Below, in pieces: positions 44,052 to 51,680 of a DNA stretch of 61,487 nucleotides. Both the position numbers and the translations under genes were made by a program. Position 1 is the stretch's first letter. Each line of letters opens with the position of its first letter. Under the pieces are notes generated by a model. That model was not told the DNA's origin. It searched no databases and saw only the letters and a list, made by a program, of their open reading frames with translations. The stretch comes from an uncultured Rhizobiaceae bacterium (GTDB taxonomy: Bacteria; Pseudomonadota; Alphaproteobacteria; Rhizobiales; Rhizobiaceae), in contig CAMYMG010000096.1 in assembly GCA_947259295.1 (NCBI GenBank), forward strand, positions 1 to 61,487, given 5' to 3'.

Positions 44052-45056
44052 CTAGTTCTGGAAGAGGGAGAGAACGCGCTGGGCGTTGCTGTTGGCGATC
44101 TGGAGCGCCTGGATGCCGAGCTGCTGCTGTACCTGAAGGGCCTGCAGGCGGGTGGATTCCTTGTTCATGTCGGCATCGACGAGCTGGCCGACGCCGCGTT
44201 CGATTGAGTCCATCAGGCTGGTGGTGAATTCCTTCTGCAGATCGATCTGCTTCTTGGCGGCGCCAAGCTTGGTGGCGGCATCGGCGATTTCGGAAAGCGT
44301 CTGGTCCGCAACCGTGATCATCTGGGTGATCTGGGTATCGGTGAAGCCGACCACAGTCAGGGTCGACACCGAATAGCCGTCGGTTGCGGCGATCGTGCCG
44401 CCGACGCCTGCTACTGCCGTGTCATCGCGCTTGCCATCGGTCGCAAGGCGAAGTCCCTCGACAATGCCTTTAGTCTCTTCGGTCGTCGCTGCGGCGTCGT
44501 AGAGCTTGATCGACTGCACGTCGACCTTGATCTTGGAGAGCACCACATTGCCCGCGGCGTCGCGGGTGAAGGAGGAGACGATCTCGGCATCGGCATGGGT
44601 GCCGGCCGCCGGATTGCCGGCGGCAACGGTCGAATCGACCGATAGCCAGTTCGTGCCCGAGAAGCTTGCGGATTCGGCGAAACTCTTGAGCTGCTGCTGG
44701 AGCGCGGCGATCTCGGACTGGATCTTGTCCTTGTTGTCGGCGCTGGCGCCGACAGCCGCGACAAGCTTGACCTTGATCTCGTCAACCCGCTCCATGATCT
44801 TGTTCATGGCGGTGTAAGCCGTGTCGACCTTGGATGCGCCGAGCCCCAGGGCGTCCTGTACGACCGAAAGCGCCTTGTTGTCGGACCGCATCGTGGTTGC
44901 GATCGACCAGTAGGCGGCATTGTCCTTCGCCTCGGCAACCCGGTAGCCGGTGGAGATGCGGCTCTGCGTCGTCTCAAGCGACTTGTTGGTCGCACTGAGC
45001 GTCTGAAGCGCTGTCATCGCCGAAGCGTTCGTCATGATGCTTGACACGATACTCAC
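44052..45056 (-). CDS. flagellin 1 (divergent member)
   Basis: This 334-residue flagellin has the conserved D0/D1 coils at both ends (MTALQTLSATNKSLETTQSRISTGYRVAEAKDN and LQALQVQQQLGIQALQIANSN) and a short variable middle. It forms part of the filament after export. It is the most diverged of the four: its ends differ at many positions from the other three, and its promoter and leader differ too. A CtrA-like box lies upstream at 45186-45200. Confidence 0.96.
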   Translation of the reverse strand: MSIVSSIMTNASAMTALQTLSATNKSLETTQSRISTGYRVAEAKDNAAYWSIATTMRSDNKALSVVQDALGLGASKVDTAYTAMNKIMERVDEIKVKLVAAVGASADNKDKIQSEIAALQQQLKSFAESASFSGTNWLSVDSTVAAGNPAAGTHADAEIVSSFTRDAAGNVVLSKIKVDVQSIKLYDAAATTEETKGIVEGLRLATDGKRDDTAVAGVGGTIAATDGYSVSTLTVVGFTDTQITQMITVADQTLSEIADAATKLGAAKKQIDLQKEFTTSLMDSIERGVGQLVDADMNKESTRLQALQVQQQLGIQALQIANSNAQRVLSLFQN

Positions 45057-45110
45057 CCCTTCTTGTGGCGGCAGGCTCGCGCGTGCCGGATCCCGACCAA
45101 TTGGCGAAGC

Positions 45111-45121
45111 GGCATCATGCC
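45111..45121 (-). promoter_or_regulatory. palindrome GGCATGATGCC, flagellin 1 leader
   Basis: A perfect 5+1+5 palindrome 55 bases before the flagellin 1 start. The same 11 bases occur before the other three flagellin genes at similar distance. Confidence 0.6.
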
Positions 45122-45185
45122 ATCTGACCGCGACCGGTCTGCCCGCCCATAAGCTATTGGTTAACCATAACTACAGGCGATATGG

Positions 45186-45200
45186 TTAATGCGGAATTAA
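45186..45200 (-). promoter_or_regulatory. CtrA-like box upstream of flagellin 1
   Basis: TTAATGCGGAATTAA fits TTAA-N7-TTAA exactly, about 130 bases before the flagellin 1 start. A further TTAACC half-site lies at 45160-45165. CtrA control of flagellar genes is known in other alphaproteobacteria; binding here is inferred. Confidence 0.5.
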
Positions 45201-45247
45201 AGCCGGCGGGGTGTCACCGGCAAAATTCATTTTTTGTGCACGAACGC

Positions 45248-45273
45248 AAAAGGGCCGCGCTGATGCGCGGCCC
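45248..45273 (-). terminator. terminator after flagellin gene 2
   Basis: GGGCCGCGC (45252-45260), loop of 4, GCGCGGCCC (45265-45273). On the minus strand the stem is followed by TTTT. Confidence 0.88.
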
Positions 45274-45311
45274 GTGATGCGAGGCTAGGTGCCTCGGGAA
45301 GTAAACTGCCC

Positions 45312-46304
45312 TTAGCGGAACAGCGACAGGATCGACTGCGAGTTGCCGTTGGCGATCGACAGCGCCTGGATGCCGAGCTGCTGCTGAACCTGCAGGGCCT
45401 GGAGGCGGGTCGATTCCTTGTTCATGTCGGCATCGACCAGCTGACCAACGCCGCGCTCGACGGAATCCATCAGGCTGGTGGTGAAGGTCTTCTGCAGATC
45501 GATGCGGCTCTTGGCGGCACCGAGATTGGTGGCGGCCGTCGTCATGTCCTTCAGAGCACCTTCGACGACGCCGAGCATCTGCGTCACCTGCTGGTCATTG
45601 GCAAACAGGGTGCCGTCGGTCAGTTCGAGATCGGCAACCGTGAAGGTGTTGCCGGCCGCATAGGTGCCAAGCGTGGCCGCGGAAGCTGCCGTACGCGCGC
45701 CCGCCGCGTTGCGGGTGCTGTCGAGAATGCCAGCATCGGTTTCGTCGGTCTGGCCGGCATCGTAGAGCTTGATGTCCTGAACCTTGACGTCGATGGTGCC
45801 GAGCGAGACCGTGCCGGAAGCGCTGCGGTTGAACGATGCGACGATCTTGACGTCGTCGAACGTGCCGGCGGCCGATGTACCGGACGTGGTATCAGTCGAC
45901 AACCAGTTGGCGCCCGAGAAGGTGGCGGAGTCGGCATAGCTCTTCAGCTGCGACTGAAGCGCCTTGATCTCGATGTCGATCTTGGCCTTGTCGGCGTCGG
46001 ATGCGCCGTTGGCTGCCACGAGCTTGACCTTGATCTCGTTGACGGTTTCGATCGCCTTGTTCATGCCGGTGTAGGCGGTGTCGACCTTGGAAGCACCGAG
46101 GCCGAGCGAGTCCTGGACCGTCGACATCGCCTTGAAGTCGGACCGCATGGTGGTGGCGATCGACCAATAGGCGGCGTTGTCGCTGGCGTCGGCGACGCGG
46201 TAGCCCGTCGAAATGCGAGACTGGGTGGTTTCAAGGTTCTTGTTGGTGGAATTCAGGCTCTGAAGAGCCGTCAACGCCGAAGCGTTGGTCATGATGCTGG
46301 CCAT
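45312..46304 (-). CDS. flagellin 2
   Basis: This 330-residue flagellin begins MASIMTNASALTALQSLNST and ends with LSIANGNSQSILSLFR. Its first 130 and last 70 residues are nearly identical to flagellins 3 and 4; only the middle (about 140-245) differs, with FTVADLELTDGTLF specific to this copy. It has the GCAG-N11-SATAGT promoter block and the leader hairpin shared with flagellins 3 and 4. Confidence 0.97.
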   Translation of the reverse strand: MASIMTNASALTALQSLNSTNKNLETTQSRISTGYRVADASDNAAYWSIATTMRSDFKAMSTVQDSLGLGASKVDTAYTGMNKAIETVNEIKVKLVAANGASDADKAKIDIEIKALQSQLKSYADSATFSGANWLSTDTTSGTSAAGTFDDVKIVASFNRSASGTVSLGTIDVKVQDIKLYDAGQTDETDAGILDSTRNAAGARTAASAATLGTYAAGNTFTVADLELTDGTLFANDQQVTQMLGVVEGALKDMTTAATNLGAAKSRIDLQKTFTTSLMDSVERGVGQLVDADMNKESTRLQALQVQQQLGIQALSIANGNSQSILSLFR

Positions 46305-46340
46305 GGTACTCGTACCCTCTTACACAACGATAGTCTTTGC

Positions 46341-46359
46341 ATACCGGATCGACCGGTAT
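46341..46359 (-). promoter_or_regulatory. leader hairpin of flagellin 2
   Basis: ATACCGG (46341-46347) and CCGGTAT (46353-46359) form a perfect 7-base stem with a 5-base loop, about 40 bases before the start codon in the predicted untranslated leader. Possible FlbT target. Confidence 0.6.
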
Positions 46360-46367
46360 GACGGTGC

Positions 46368-46378
46368 GGCATCATGCC
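46368..46378 (-). promoter_or_regulatory. palindrome GGCATGATGCC, flagellin 2 leader
   Basis: Identical to the palindrome before the other flagellin genes, 64 bases before the start codon and 8 bases upstream of the leader hairpin. Confidence 0.6.
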
Positions 46379-46417
46379 AATGACCACTGGAAAAAGATCA
46401 ACCCGTCATATGCTGCA

Positions 46418-46438
46418 ACTATGTCAGCCACTCCCTGC
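46418..46438 (-). promoter_or_regulatory. flagellin-type promoter block, flagellin 2
   Basis: Minus strand: GCAG (46438-46435), 11 bases, CATAGT (46423-46418). A TTAACC half-site lies about 30 bases further upstream (46457-46463 on the plus strand as GGTTAAC). Confidence 0.55.
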
Positions 46439-46512
46439 AAAAGGGATAAGCGGCATGGTTAACTGCTTATTTCAAAACGCGTTTCCCGGTTTCCGAATCG
46501 GTCTTACAAACG

Positions 46513-46544
46513 AAAACGGGCCGCGCTGATGCGCGGCCCGTTTT
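46513..46544 (-). terminator. terminator after flagellin gene 3
   Basis: CGGGCCGCGC and GCGCGGCCCG (46517-46540) with loop TGAT, flanked by AAAA and TTTT so it works on either strand. The stem is nearly identical to the one after flagellin 2. Confidence 0.9.
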
Positions 46545-46576
46545 GCGAGGCGAAGTGCCTCGGATGTGAACTGCCC

Positions 46577-47563
46577 TTAGCGGAACAGCGAGAGGATCGA
46601 CTGCGAGTTGCCGTTGGCGATCGACAGCGCCTGGATGCCAAGCTGCTGCTGAACCTGCAGGGCCTGGAGCCGGGTCGATTCCTTGTTCATGTCGGCGTCG
46701 ACCAGCTGACCAACGCCACGCTCGACGGAGTCCATCAGGCTGGTGGTGAAGGTCTTCTGCAGGTCGATGCGGCTCTTGGCGGCACCGAGGTTGGTAGCGG
46801 CCGTCGTCATTTCCTTCAGAGCAGCTTCGACAACGGTCAGTTGCTTGGTGATCTGGGCGTCGGTGAAGCCCTTAACTGACAGAGTAGAGACGGTGTAAGT
46901 GTCGGTGGCGGCATCGGTGCCCGCTACTGCTGCAGAAACGGCATCCTGTCGTGCGCCGGTCGTGCCGAGACGAGTTGCGTCAAGAATACCGTCTTTGGAG
47001 CCCAGAGACGCTGCTGCAGCGTCATACAGCTTGATGTCCTGGACCTTGACGTCGATGGTGCCAAGCGAGACCGAACCCGAGGCCGAACGGTTAAACGATG
47101 CGACGATTTTGACATCGTCGGACGTGCCAGGAACGGTATGGGCCGACGTGTCGGTCGACAGCCAGTTGGCGCCCGAGAACGTCGCCGCGTCGGCATAGCT
47201 CTTCAGCTGTGACTGAAGGGCCTTGATTTCAATGTCGATTTTTTCTTTGTCGGCAGCTGAGGCGCCGTTGGCGGCGACCAGCTTGACCTTGATCTCGTTG
47301 ACGGTCTCGATCGCCTTGTTCATGCCGGTATAGGCGGTGTCGACCTTGGAAGCGCCGAGGCCGAGCGAGTCCTGGACCGTCGACATCGCCTTGAAGTCGG
47401 AACGCATGGTGGTGGCGATCGACCAGTAGGCGGCGTTATCGCTGGCATCGGCGACGCGGTAGCCCGTCGAAATGCGCGACTGGGTGGTCTCGAGATTCTT
47501 GTTAGTGGAATTCAGGCTCTGAAGAGCCGTCAACGCCGAAGCGTTGGTCATGATGCTGGCCAT
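46577..47563 (-). CDS. flagellin 3
   Basis: This 328-residue flagellin shares its ends with flagellins 2 and 4. Its middle has VSTLSVKGFTDAQIT, which is like flagellin 1 (VSTLTVVGFTDTQIT) rather than flagellin 2, so it looks mosaic. It has the GCAG-N11-SATAGT block, palindrome and hairpin upstream, and a strong terminator downstream. Confidence 0.97.
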   Translation of the reverse strand: MASIMTNASALTALQSLNSTNKNLETTQSRISTGYRVADASDNAAYWSIATTMRSDFKAMSTVQDSLGLGASKVDTAYTGMNKAIETVNEIKVKLVAANGASAADKEKIDIEIKALQSQLKSYADAATFSGANWLSTDTSAHTVPGTSDDVKIVASFNRSASGSVSLGTIDVKVQDIKLYDAAAASLGSKDGILDATRLGTTGARQDAVSAAVAGTDAATDTYTVSTLSVKGFTDAQITKQLTVVEAALKEMTTAATNLGAAKSRIDLQKTFTTSLMDSVERGVGQLVDADMNKESTRLQALQVQQQLGIQALSIANGNSQSILSLFR

Positions 47564-47598
47564 GTACTCGTACCCTCTTACACAACGATAGTCTTTGC

Positions 47599-47617
47599 AT
47601 ACCGGCTCGACCGGTAT
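47599..47617 (-). promoter_or_regulatory. leader hairpin of flagellin 3
   Basis: ATACCGG (47599-47605) and CCGGTAT (47611-47617), 5-base loop, same position relative to the start codon as in flagellin 2. Confidence 0.6.
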
Positions 47618-47625
47618 GACGGTGC

Positions 47626-47636
47626 GGCATCATGCC
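47626..47636 (-). promoter_or_regulatory. palindrome GGCATGATGCC, flagellin 3 leader
   Basis: Same 11-base palindrome, 63 bases before the start codon. Confidence 0.6.
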
Positions 47637-47675
47637 AATGACCACTAAATCAAGATCAACCCGCCATCGGTATCG

Positions 47676-47696
47676 ACTATGCCGGGCAGACCCTGC
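47676..47696 (-). promoter_or_regulatory. flagellin-type promoter block, flagellin 3
   Basis: Minus strand: GCAG (47696-47693), 11 bases, CATAGT (47681-47676). A GGTTAAC (plus strand 47715-47721) lies at the same distance as in flagellin 2. Confidence 0.55.
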
Positions 47697-47774
47697 GAAA
47701 GGGATAAGCGGCATGGTTAACGCTTTGCTGTAAAACACTTTTCTCACATACGGCCTTCTGGTGGCAGTCGGAAA

Positions 47775-47806
47775 AGCGAAACGGGCCGCGCTTGCGCACG
47801 GCCCGT
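47775..47806 (-). terminator. terminator after flagellin gene 4
   Basis: ACGGGCCG (47781-47788) and CGGCCCGT (47799-47806) pair, with an inner CGC/GCG. On the minus strand the stem is followed by TTCGCTTTT. Confidence 0.75.
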
Positions 47807-47831
47807 TCGAGCTATTCGGTCAGGAGAGGGA

Positions 47832-48923
47832 TCAGCCTCTGAAGAGCGACAGGATCGACTGCGAGTTGCCGTTAGCAATCGACAGCGCCTGGATGCCGAG
47901 CTGCTGCTGAACCTGCAGAGCCTGGAGCCGGGTCGATTCCTTGTTCATGTCGGCGTCGACAAGCTGACCAACGCCGCGTTCGACGGAATCCATCAGGCTG
48001 GTGGTGAAGGTCTTCTGCAGATCGATGCGGCTCTTGGCGGCGCCGAGATTGGTTGCCGCCGTCGTCATGTCCTTGAGCGCACCTTCCACCTTAGCCAGCA
48101 TGCCGGTGATGAACTTGTCGTTCACACCGGACGCGGTGATGTCGAGATTGTAGACCGACACGCCGGAGATCGAGGTGGCGGCGTTGTCTGCGGCTACCGC
48201 AGCGGCGTCGGCTACCACGTCCGCAGCACCGTCGTCGTCGCCTGCAGCCAGACGTGTCGCGTATGCCGCATCATAAGCGGACTGAGCGGCCTCCGAATCC
48301 CAGATCTGGGTGGTGCGGTCCAGAATGCCCTGGTTCTTGACCTCGCCGACGACGCCGCTGTCGAACAGCTTCACGCCCTCGATGTCGATGTCGATGGTGC
48401 CGAGGGAGATCGCGCCCGAAGAGCTGCGGTTGAACGAGGCGACGATCTTCACATCCTGCTGGACGGCATCATCGGTGCCGGCCGCGGCTCCGGCCGCCGT
48501 CTTGTCCGAGGTGACGGCCAGCCAGTTGGCACCCGAGAAGGTCGAGGAATCGGCGTAGCTCTTCAGCTGTCCCTGCAGGGCCTCGATCTCGGTCTGGATC
48601 TTGGCCTTGTCGGCGTCGGATGCGCCGACAGCGGCGACGAGCTTGACCTTCAGTTCATTGACGGTCTCGATCGCCTTGTTCATGCCGGTGTAGGCGGTGT
48701 CGACCTTGGAAGCGCCGAGGCCGAGCGAGTCCTGGACGGTGGACATCGCCTTGTGATCGGAACGCATGGTCGTTGCGATCGACCAGTAGGCAGCGTTGTC
48801 GCTTGCTTCGGCGACGCGGTAGCCCGTCGAGATGCGGGACTGCGTGGTTTCGAGGTTCTTGTTGGTGGAATTCAGGCTCTGAAGAGCCGTCAACGCCGAA
48901 GCGTTGGTCATGATACTCGCCAT
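47832..48923 (-). CDS. flagellin 4 (longest)
   Basis: This 363-residue flagellin has the same ends as flagellins 2 and 3 but a middle longer by about 30 residues, with an Ala/Asp-rich insertion (DDDGAADVVADAAAVAADNAA). Such middle regions face outward on the filament. It is the first flagellin gene of the cluster in the direction of transcription. Confidence 0.97.
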   Translation of the reverse strand: MASIMTNASALTALQSLNSTNKNLETTQSRISTGYRVAEASDNAAYWSIATTMRSDHKAMSTVQDSLGLGASKVDTAYTGMNKAIETVNELKVKLVAAVGASDADKAKIQTEIEALQGQLKSYADSSTFSGANWLAVTSDKTAAGAAAGTDDAVQQDVKIVASFNRSSSGAISLGTIDIDIEGVKLFDSGVVGEVKNQGILDRTTQIWDSEAAQSAYDAAYATRLAAGDDDGAADVVADAAAVAADNAATSISGVSVYNLDITASGVNDKFITGMLAKVEGALKDMTTAATNLGAAKSRIDLQKTFTTSLMDSVERGVGQLVDADMNKESTRLQALQVQQQLGIQALSIANGNSQSILSLFRG

Positions 48924-48955
48924 GATACTCGTACCCTAATACTCGGGAGATTTGC

Positions 48956-48974
48956 ATACCGGCTCGACCGGTAT
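48956..48974 (-). promoter_or_regulatory. leader hairpin of flagellin 4
   Basis: ATACCGG (48956-48962) and CCGGTAT (48968-48974) with a 5-base loop, about 33 bases before the start codon. Confidence 0.6.
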
Positions 48975-48982
48975 GACGGTAC

Positions 48983-48993
48983 GGCATCATGCC
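48983..48993 (-). promoter_or_regulatory. palindrome GGCATGATGCC, flagellin 4 leader
   Basis: Same 11-base palindrome, 60 bases before the start codon. Confidence 0.6.
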
Positions 48994-49035
48994 CGTGATC
49001 GATCAACACTCGATCACCCGCCATAGTCAGGGGCG

Positions 49036-49056
49036 ACTATCGCAACCGTGTGCTGC
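49036..49056 (-). promoter_or_regulatory. flagellin-type promoter block, flagellin 4
   Basis: Minus strand: GCAG (49056-49053), 11 bases, GATAGT (49041-49036). A GGTTAAC lies at 49075-49081 on the plus strand. Confidence 0.5.
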
Positions 49057-49108
49057 CAAATGCCTAAAAATCGTGGTTAACGAATTGTATTTTCGAAAAA
49101 TTTTGCGC

Positions 49109-49840
49109 TCAGTTGAACGAGCGCACGAGGCTGCCGACAAGCAGGTTCCAGCCGTCGATGAGGACGAAGAACAGAATCTTGAAGGGCAGGGACACCACCG
49201 TCGGGGGCAGCATCATCATGCCCATTGCCATGGTTATCGTCGCGACGATGAGGTCGATGACCAGGAACGGCAGGACGATCAGGAAGCCTATCTCGAAGCC
49301 GCGCCTGATTTCAGAGATCATGAAGGCGGGCACGAGAACCCTGAGGTCCACCGTATCGCGGGCGACCGTCTCGCCGCGTTCCGCCGCCAAATCGGCGAAC
49401 AGGTCGAAGTCCTTGTCGCGGACGTTCTTGACCATGAAGGCGCGGAAAGGATCGGAGATGCGCTGGAAGGCTTCCACCTCGTCGATCTGCTTGTCCATGA
49501 GAGGCCGCACGCCATTGCTCCATGCCTGGTCGAATGTCGGCGCCATGACGTAGAAGGTCATGAACAGCGACAGGCTGATCAGGATCATGTTGGCTGGCGT
49601 CGTCTGCAGGCCGATGCCGGCGCGCAGGATCGAAAAGGCTATCACGAACCGGGTGAAGCTGGTGACCATGATCAGCAGGCCGGGCGCCACCGACAGGACG
49701 GTGAGCAGGCCGAACATCTGGATGATGTAGCCGATCGTCGTGCCGTCGGCCTGGCCGATGGCACCGAGATCGAGTTGCTGGGCCGAGACGGCAACCGCCG
49801 TGGAGAGCAGCAGGGCGATGGAGAGCGCGAGACGCTTCAT
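49109..49840 (-). CDS. fliP: flagellar biosynthetic protein FliP
   Basis: This 243-residue export-gate protein has a cleavable signal peptide (MKRLALSIALLLSTAVAVSA) and four further hydrophobic segments, with TSFTRFVIAFSILRAGIGLQTTPANMILISLSLFMTFYVMAP and the C-terminal GMMMLPPTVVSLPFKILFFVLIDGWNLLVGSLVRSF that define FliP. It is the last gene of the flgB operon and overlaps fliL by 4 bases. Confidence 0.97.
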   Translation of the reverse strand: MKRLALSIALLLSTAVAVSAQQLDLGAIGQADGTTIGYIIQMFGLLTVLSVAPGLLIMVTSFTRFVIAFSILRAGIGLQTTPANMILISLSLFMTFYVMAPTFDQAWSNGVRPLMDKQIDEVEAFQRISDPFRAFMVKNVRDKDFDLFADLAAERGETVARDTVDLRVLVPAFMISEIRRGFEIGFLIVLPFLVIDLIVATITMAMGMMMLPPTVVSLPFKILFFVLIDGWNLLVGSLVRSFN

Positions 49841-50355
49841 TCGAACAGCAGCGTCTTGATCAGGATACTCTTGACGTGTCCGTCGCTGCGGATCGCGGCG
49901 CGTTCCTCGAGGTCAGACTTCAAGTGACGGAAGCCGCTCGGTCCCTCGATCTGGTGCATCTTGATCGTTCTCAGATAGGCGAGCAGATCCTGCTGGACGA
50001 TGCCGGCGAGCTCCGGGGCCTGCGGCGCGTCGAGGACGATCGAGGCTTCCATGCGCACCCAGACATCGGTCGGGGCGCCAATGTTGGTGGTGATTGCTTC
50101 GAGCGGGATTACCGTATCGCTCACCGGGGCATCGCCGTGATCGTCCTTGCCGCCGCCCGCGTCAGCACCGTGGCCGCCGGCAGCCGAGGCATGGGCCGCC
50201 GGTGTGGCGCTGTCGGATCCGGAAGCGCCGGTCAGGAAGCCGCCGGACACCCAGCCCATGCCGGCGGCAGCCGCCGTCATCAGCAACAGCGCACCGAGCT
50301 GGACGACGATCGAGGGCCCGGACTTGCGCGGTGCTTCCTGTGCCTCGTCAGCCAT
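49837..50355 (-). CDS. fliL: flagellar basal-body-associated protein FliL
   Basis: This 172-residue protein has a short cytoplasmic N-terminus, one membrane helix (about 16-42), a Gly/His/Asp-rich linker and a periplasmic stomatin-like domain ending SDGHVKSILIKTLLFE. FliL sits by the stator and supports torque. It lies between flgH and fliP, the usual rhizobial position. Confidence 0.93.
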   Translation of the reverse strand: MADEAQEAPRKSGPSIVVQLGALLLMTAAAAGMGWVSGGFLTGASGSDSATPAAHASAAGGHGADAGGGKDDHGDAPVSDTVIPLEAITTNIGAPTDVWVRMEASIVLDAPQAPELAGIVQQDLLAYLRTIKMHQIEGPSGFRHLKSDLEERAAIRSDGHVKSILIKTLLFE

Positions 50356-50376
50356 GATGCCTGCCTCGGTTCATCA

Positions 50377-51084
50377 TCAGAAGGGCAAGACGCGGTCGAG
50401 GATCTGCTGACCGTAGGGAGGTTGCTGCACCTCCGTGAGCCGGCCGCGGCCGCCGTAGGAAATCCGGGCCTCGGCGATACGCTCGTAGGAGATCGTGTTC
50501 TCAGGACCGATATCATAGGGTCGAACGATGCCGCCGATCGTCAGAACGCGAAGCTCGGCATTGACGCGAACTTCCTGCGTGCCCTTGATGATCAGGTTTC
50601 CGTTCGGAAGCACTTCGACGACCACGGCGGCGACGAGCAGTTCGAGGTTCTCGGAACGGGATGTCGCGCCGTCGCCGGCCGTGGTGGTTTTCGAACCGAT
50701 GTTTCCTTCGCCGCCGCCGCCGGTCCCAACACCGTCCCATTCGAAGGCGAGGTCGCCGTTGATCGAGCGGTCGGCGGTACGGCTGCGCTGAGACTCGTTC
50801 TTGAACTTGGCGCGGTCGTTGATCCTGATGCGCACGGTCAGAATGTCGCCCGGCGAAAGTGCGCGGGGATCCGTGAACAGCCGGCTCTGCCGGTCGTTCC
50901 AAAGCGAGAAGCGCTTCACCGGCGGCGCCGGATAGGCGTCGTATCCGTCGGCGGGCGGCGGTGCCGCGTCGAGCCCAGAGCCGACAGCCGAGAGAGCCGG
51001 CTCGACGCCAATTTCCCGGAAGGGACCGGAGGCGCAGCCCGACAGCAGGATCGTCGCGGCGATGCAGATGCCGGCGCGGATCAT
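50377..51084 (-). CDS. flgH: flagellar L-ring protein FlgH
   Basis: This 235-residue lipoprotein has a lipobox LLSGCAS near residue 18, so it is anchored in the outer membrane, where it forms the L-ring bushing. Typical segments are SLWNDRQSRLFTDPRALSPGDILTVRI and NGNLIIKGTQEVRVNAELRVLTIGGIVRPYDI. It overlaps motE by 4 bases. Confidence 0.96.
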   Translation of the reverse strand: MIRAGICIAATILLSGCASGPFREIGVEPALSAVGSGLDAAPPPADGYDAYPAPPVKRFSLWNDRQSRLFTDPRALSPGDILTVRIRINDRAKFKNESQRSRTADRSINGDLAFEWDGVGTGGGGEGNIGSKTTTAGDGATSRSENLELLVAAVVVEVLPNGNLIIKGTQEVRVNAELRVLTIGGIVRPYDIGPENTISYERIAEARISYGGRGRLTEVQQPPYGQQILDRVLPF

Positions 51085-51671
51085 GTCGGGTCGTTCCGGC
51101 GCGCCGCGCTCGCCATCACGCCGGTCAGCATGGCCGCCGCCTTGCGTTCCATCTCGTTGAGGATGACGCCCGCCTTGCGTGCGTCGAGTTTCATGAGGAT
51201 GCCCGCCGCGAGGCTGGCGTCGAGTTCCGCCAGGCGTTCGGCGGCCGCGTCGGGGCGCATGCCGGCATAGATCTTGACGACGCCGTCCTCGGCCTGCGAG
51301 AGGAATTCCTCACGGCGCTTCAGCCAGCCCTCATACTCTGCGCGCTTCTCTTCGAGCACCTTGATGCGCTTGTCGACTTCCTGCTGCAGAGCCTGCAGTT
51401 CCTGGGCCTGCAGCACATAGCGACGGTCGCGCGCGGCATCGGCGATGTTGGAGCAGAAACGCTCGATCTCCGTGCCCGTTTGCGCCGGCGCGACAACGGG
51501 GCGGGCAGGGGCCGGCTCGGCGGTAACGGACCGGACCGCGGCCTCGTCTCCATGCGTCGTTGCCTCGGTTGCTGCCGCAGTGCCGAGCGCCGCCGACAGG
51601 GCCAGCGCCGCTATCGAAGCGAGGCCGGTCCGCCGGGCGGTGGTGGGCAGGGTGAACGAGCGGCAATGCAT
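51081..51671 (-). CDS. motE: MotE family periplasmic protein
   Basis: This 196-residue protein has an N-terminal signal (about 1-35), a coiled coil (about 88-125) and the MotE-type C-terminal part VVKIYAGMRPDAAAERLAELDASLAAGILMKLDARKAGVILNEM. In Sinorhizobium MotE is a periplasmic helper for correct folding of MotC. Its place between flgI and flgH is the rhizobial one. It links the stator genes of the fliF operon to this basal-body operon. Confidence 0.9.
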   Translation of the reverse strand: MHCRSFTLPTTARRTGLASIAALALSAALGTAAATEATTHGDEAAVRSVTAEPAPARPVVAPAQTGTEIERFCSNIADAARDRRYVLQAQELQALQQEVDKRIKVLEEKRAEYEGWLKRREEFLSQAEDGVVKIYAGMRPDAAAERLAELDASLAAGILMKLDARKAGVILNEMERKAAAMLTGVMASAARRNDPT

Positions 51672-51680
51672 GAACGGCCT

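Noticed and set aside
45111..48993. Reading the flagellin element TGGCATGATGCCGCA as a sigma-54 promoter
   Set aside because: The GG and GC spacing can be forced, but the TTGC half is missing and a better -10-like block lies upstream at constant spacing. The element also falls in the predicted leader.
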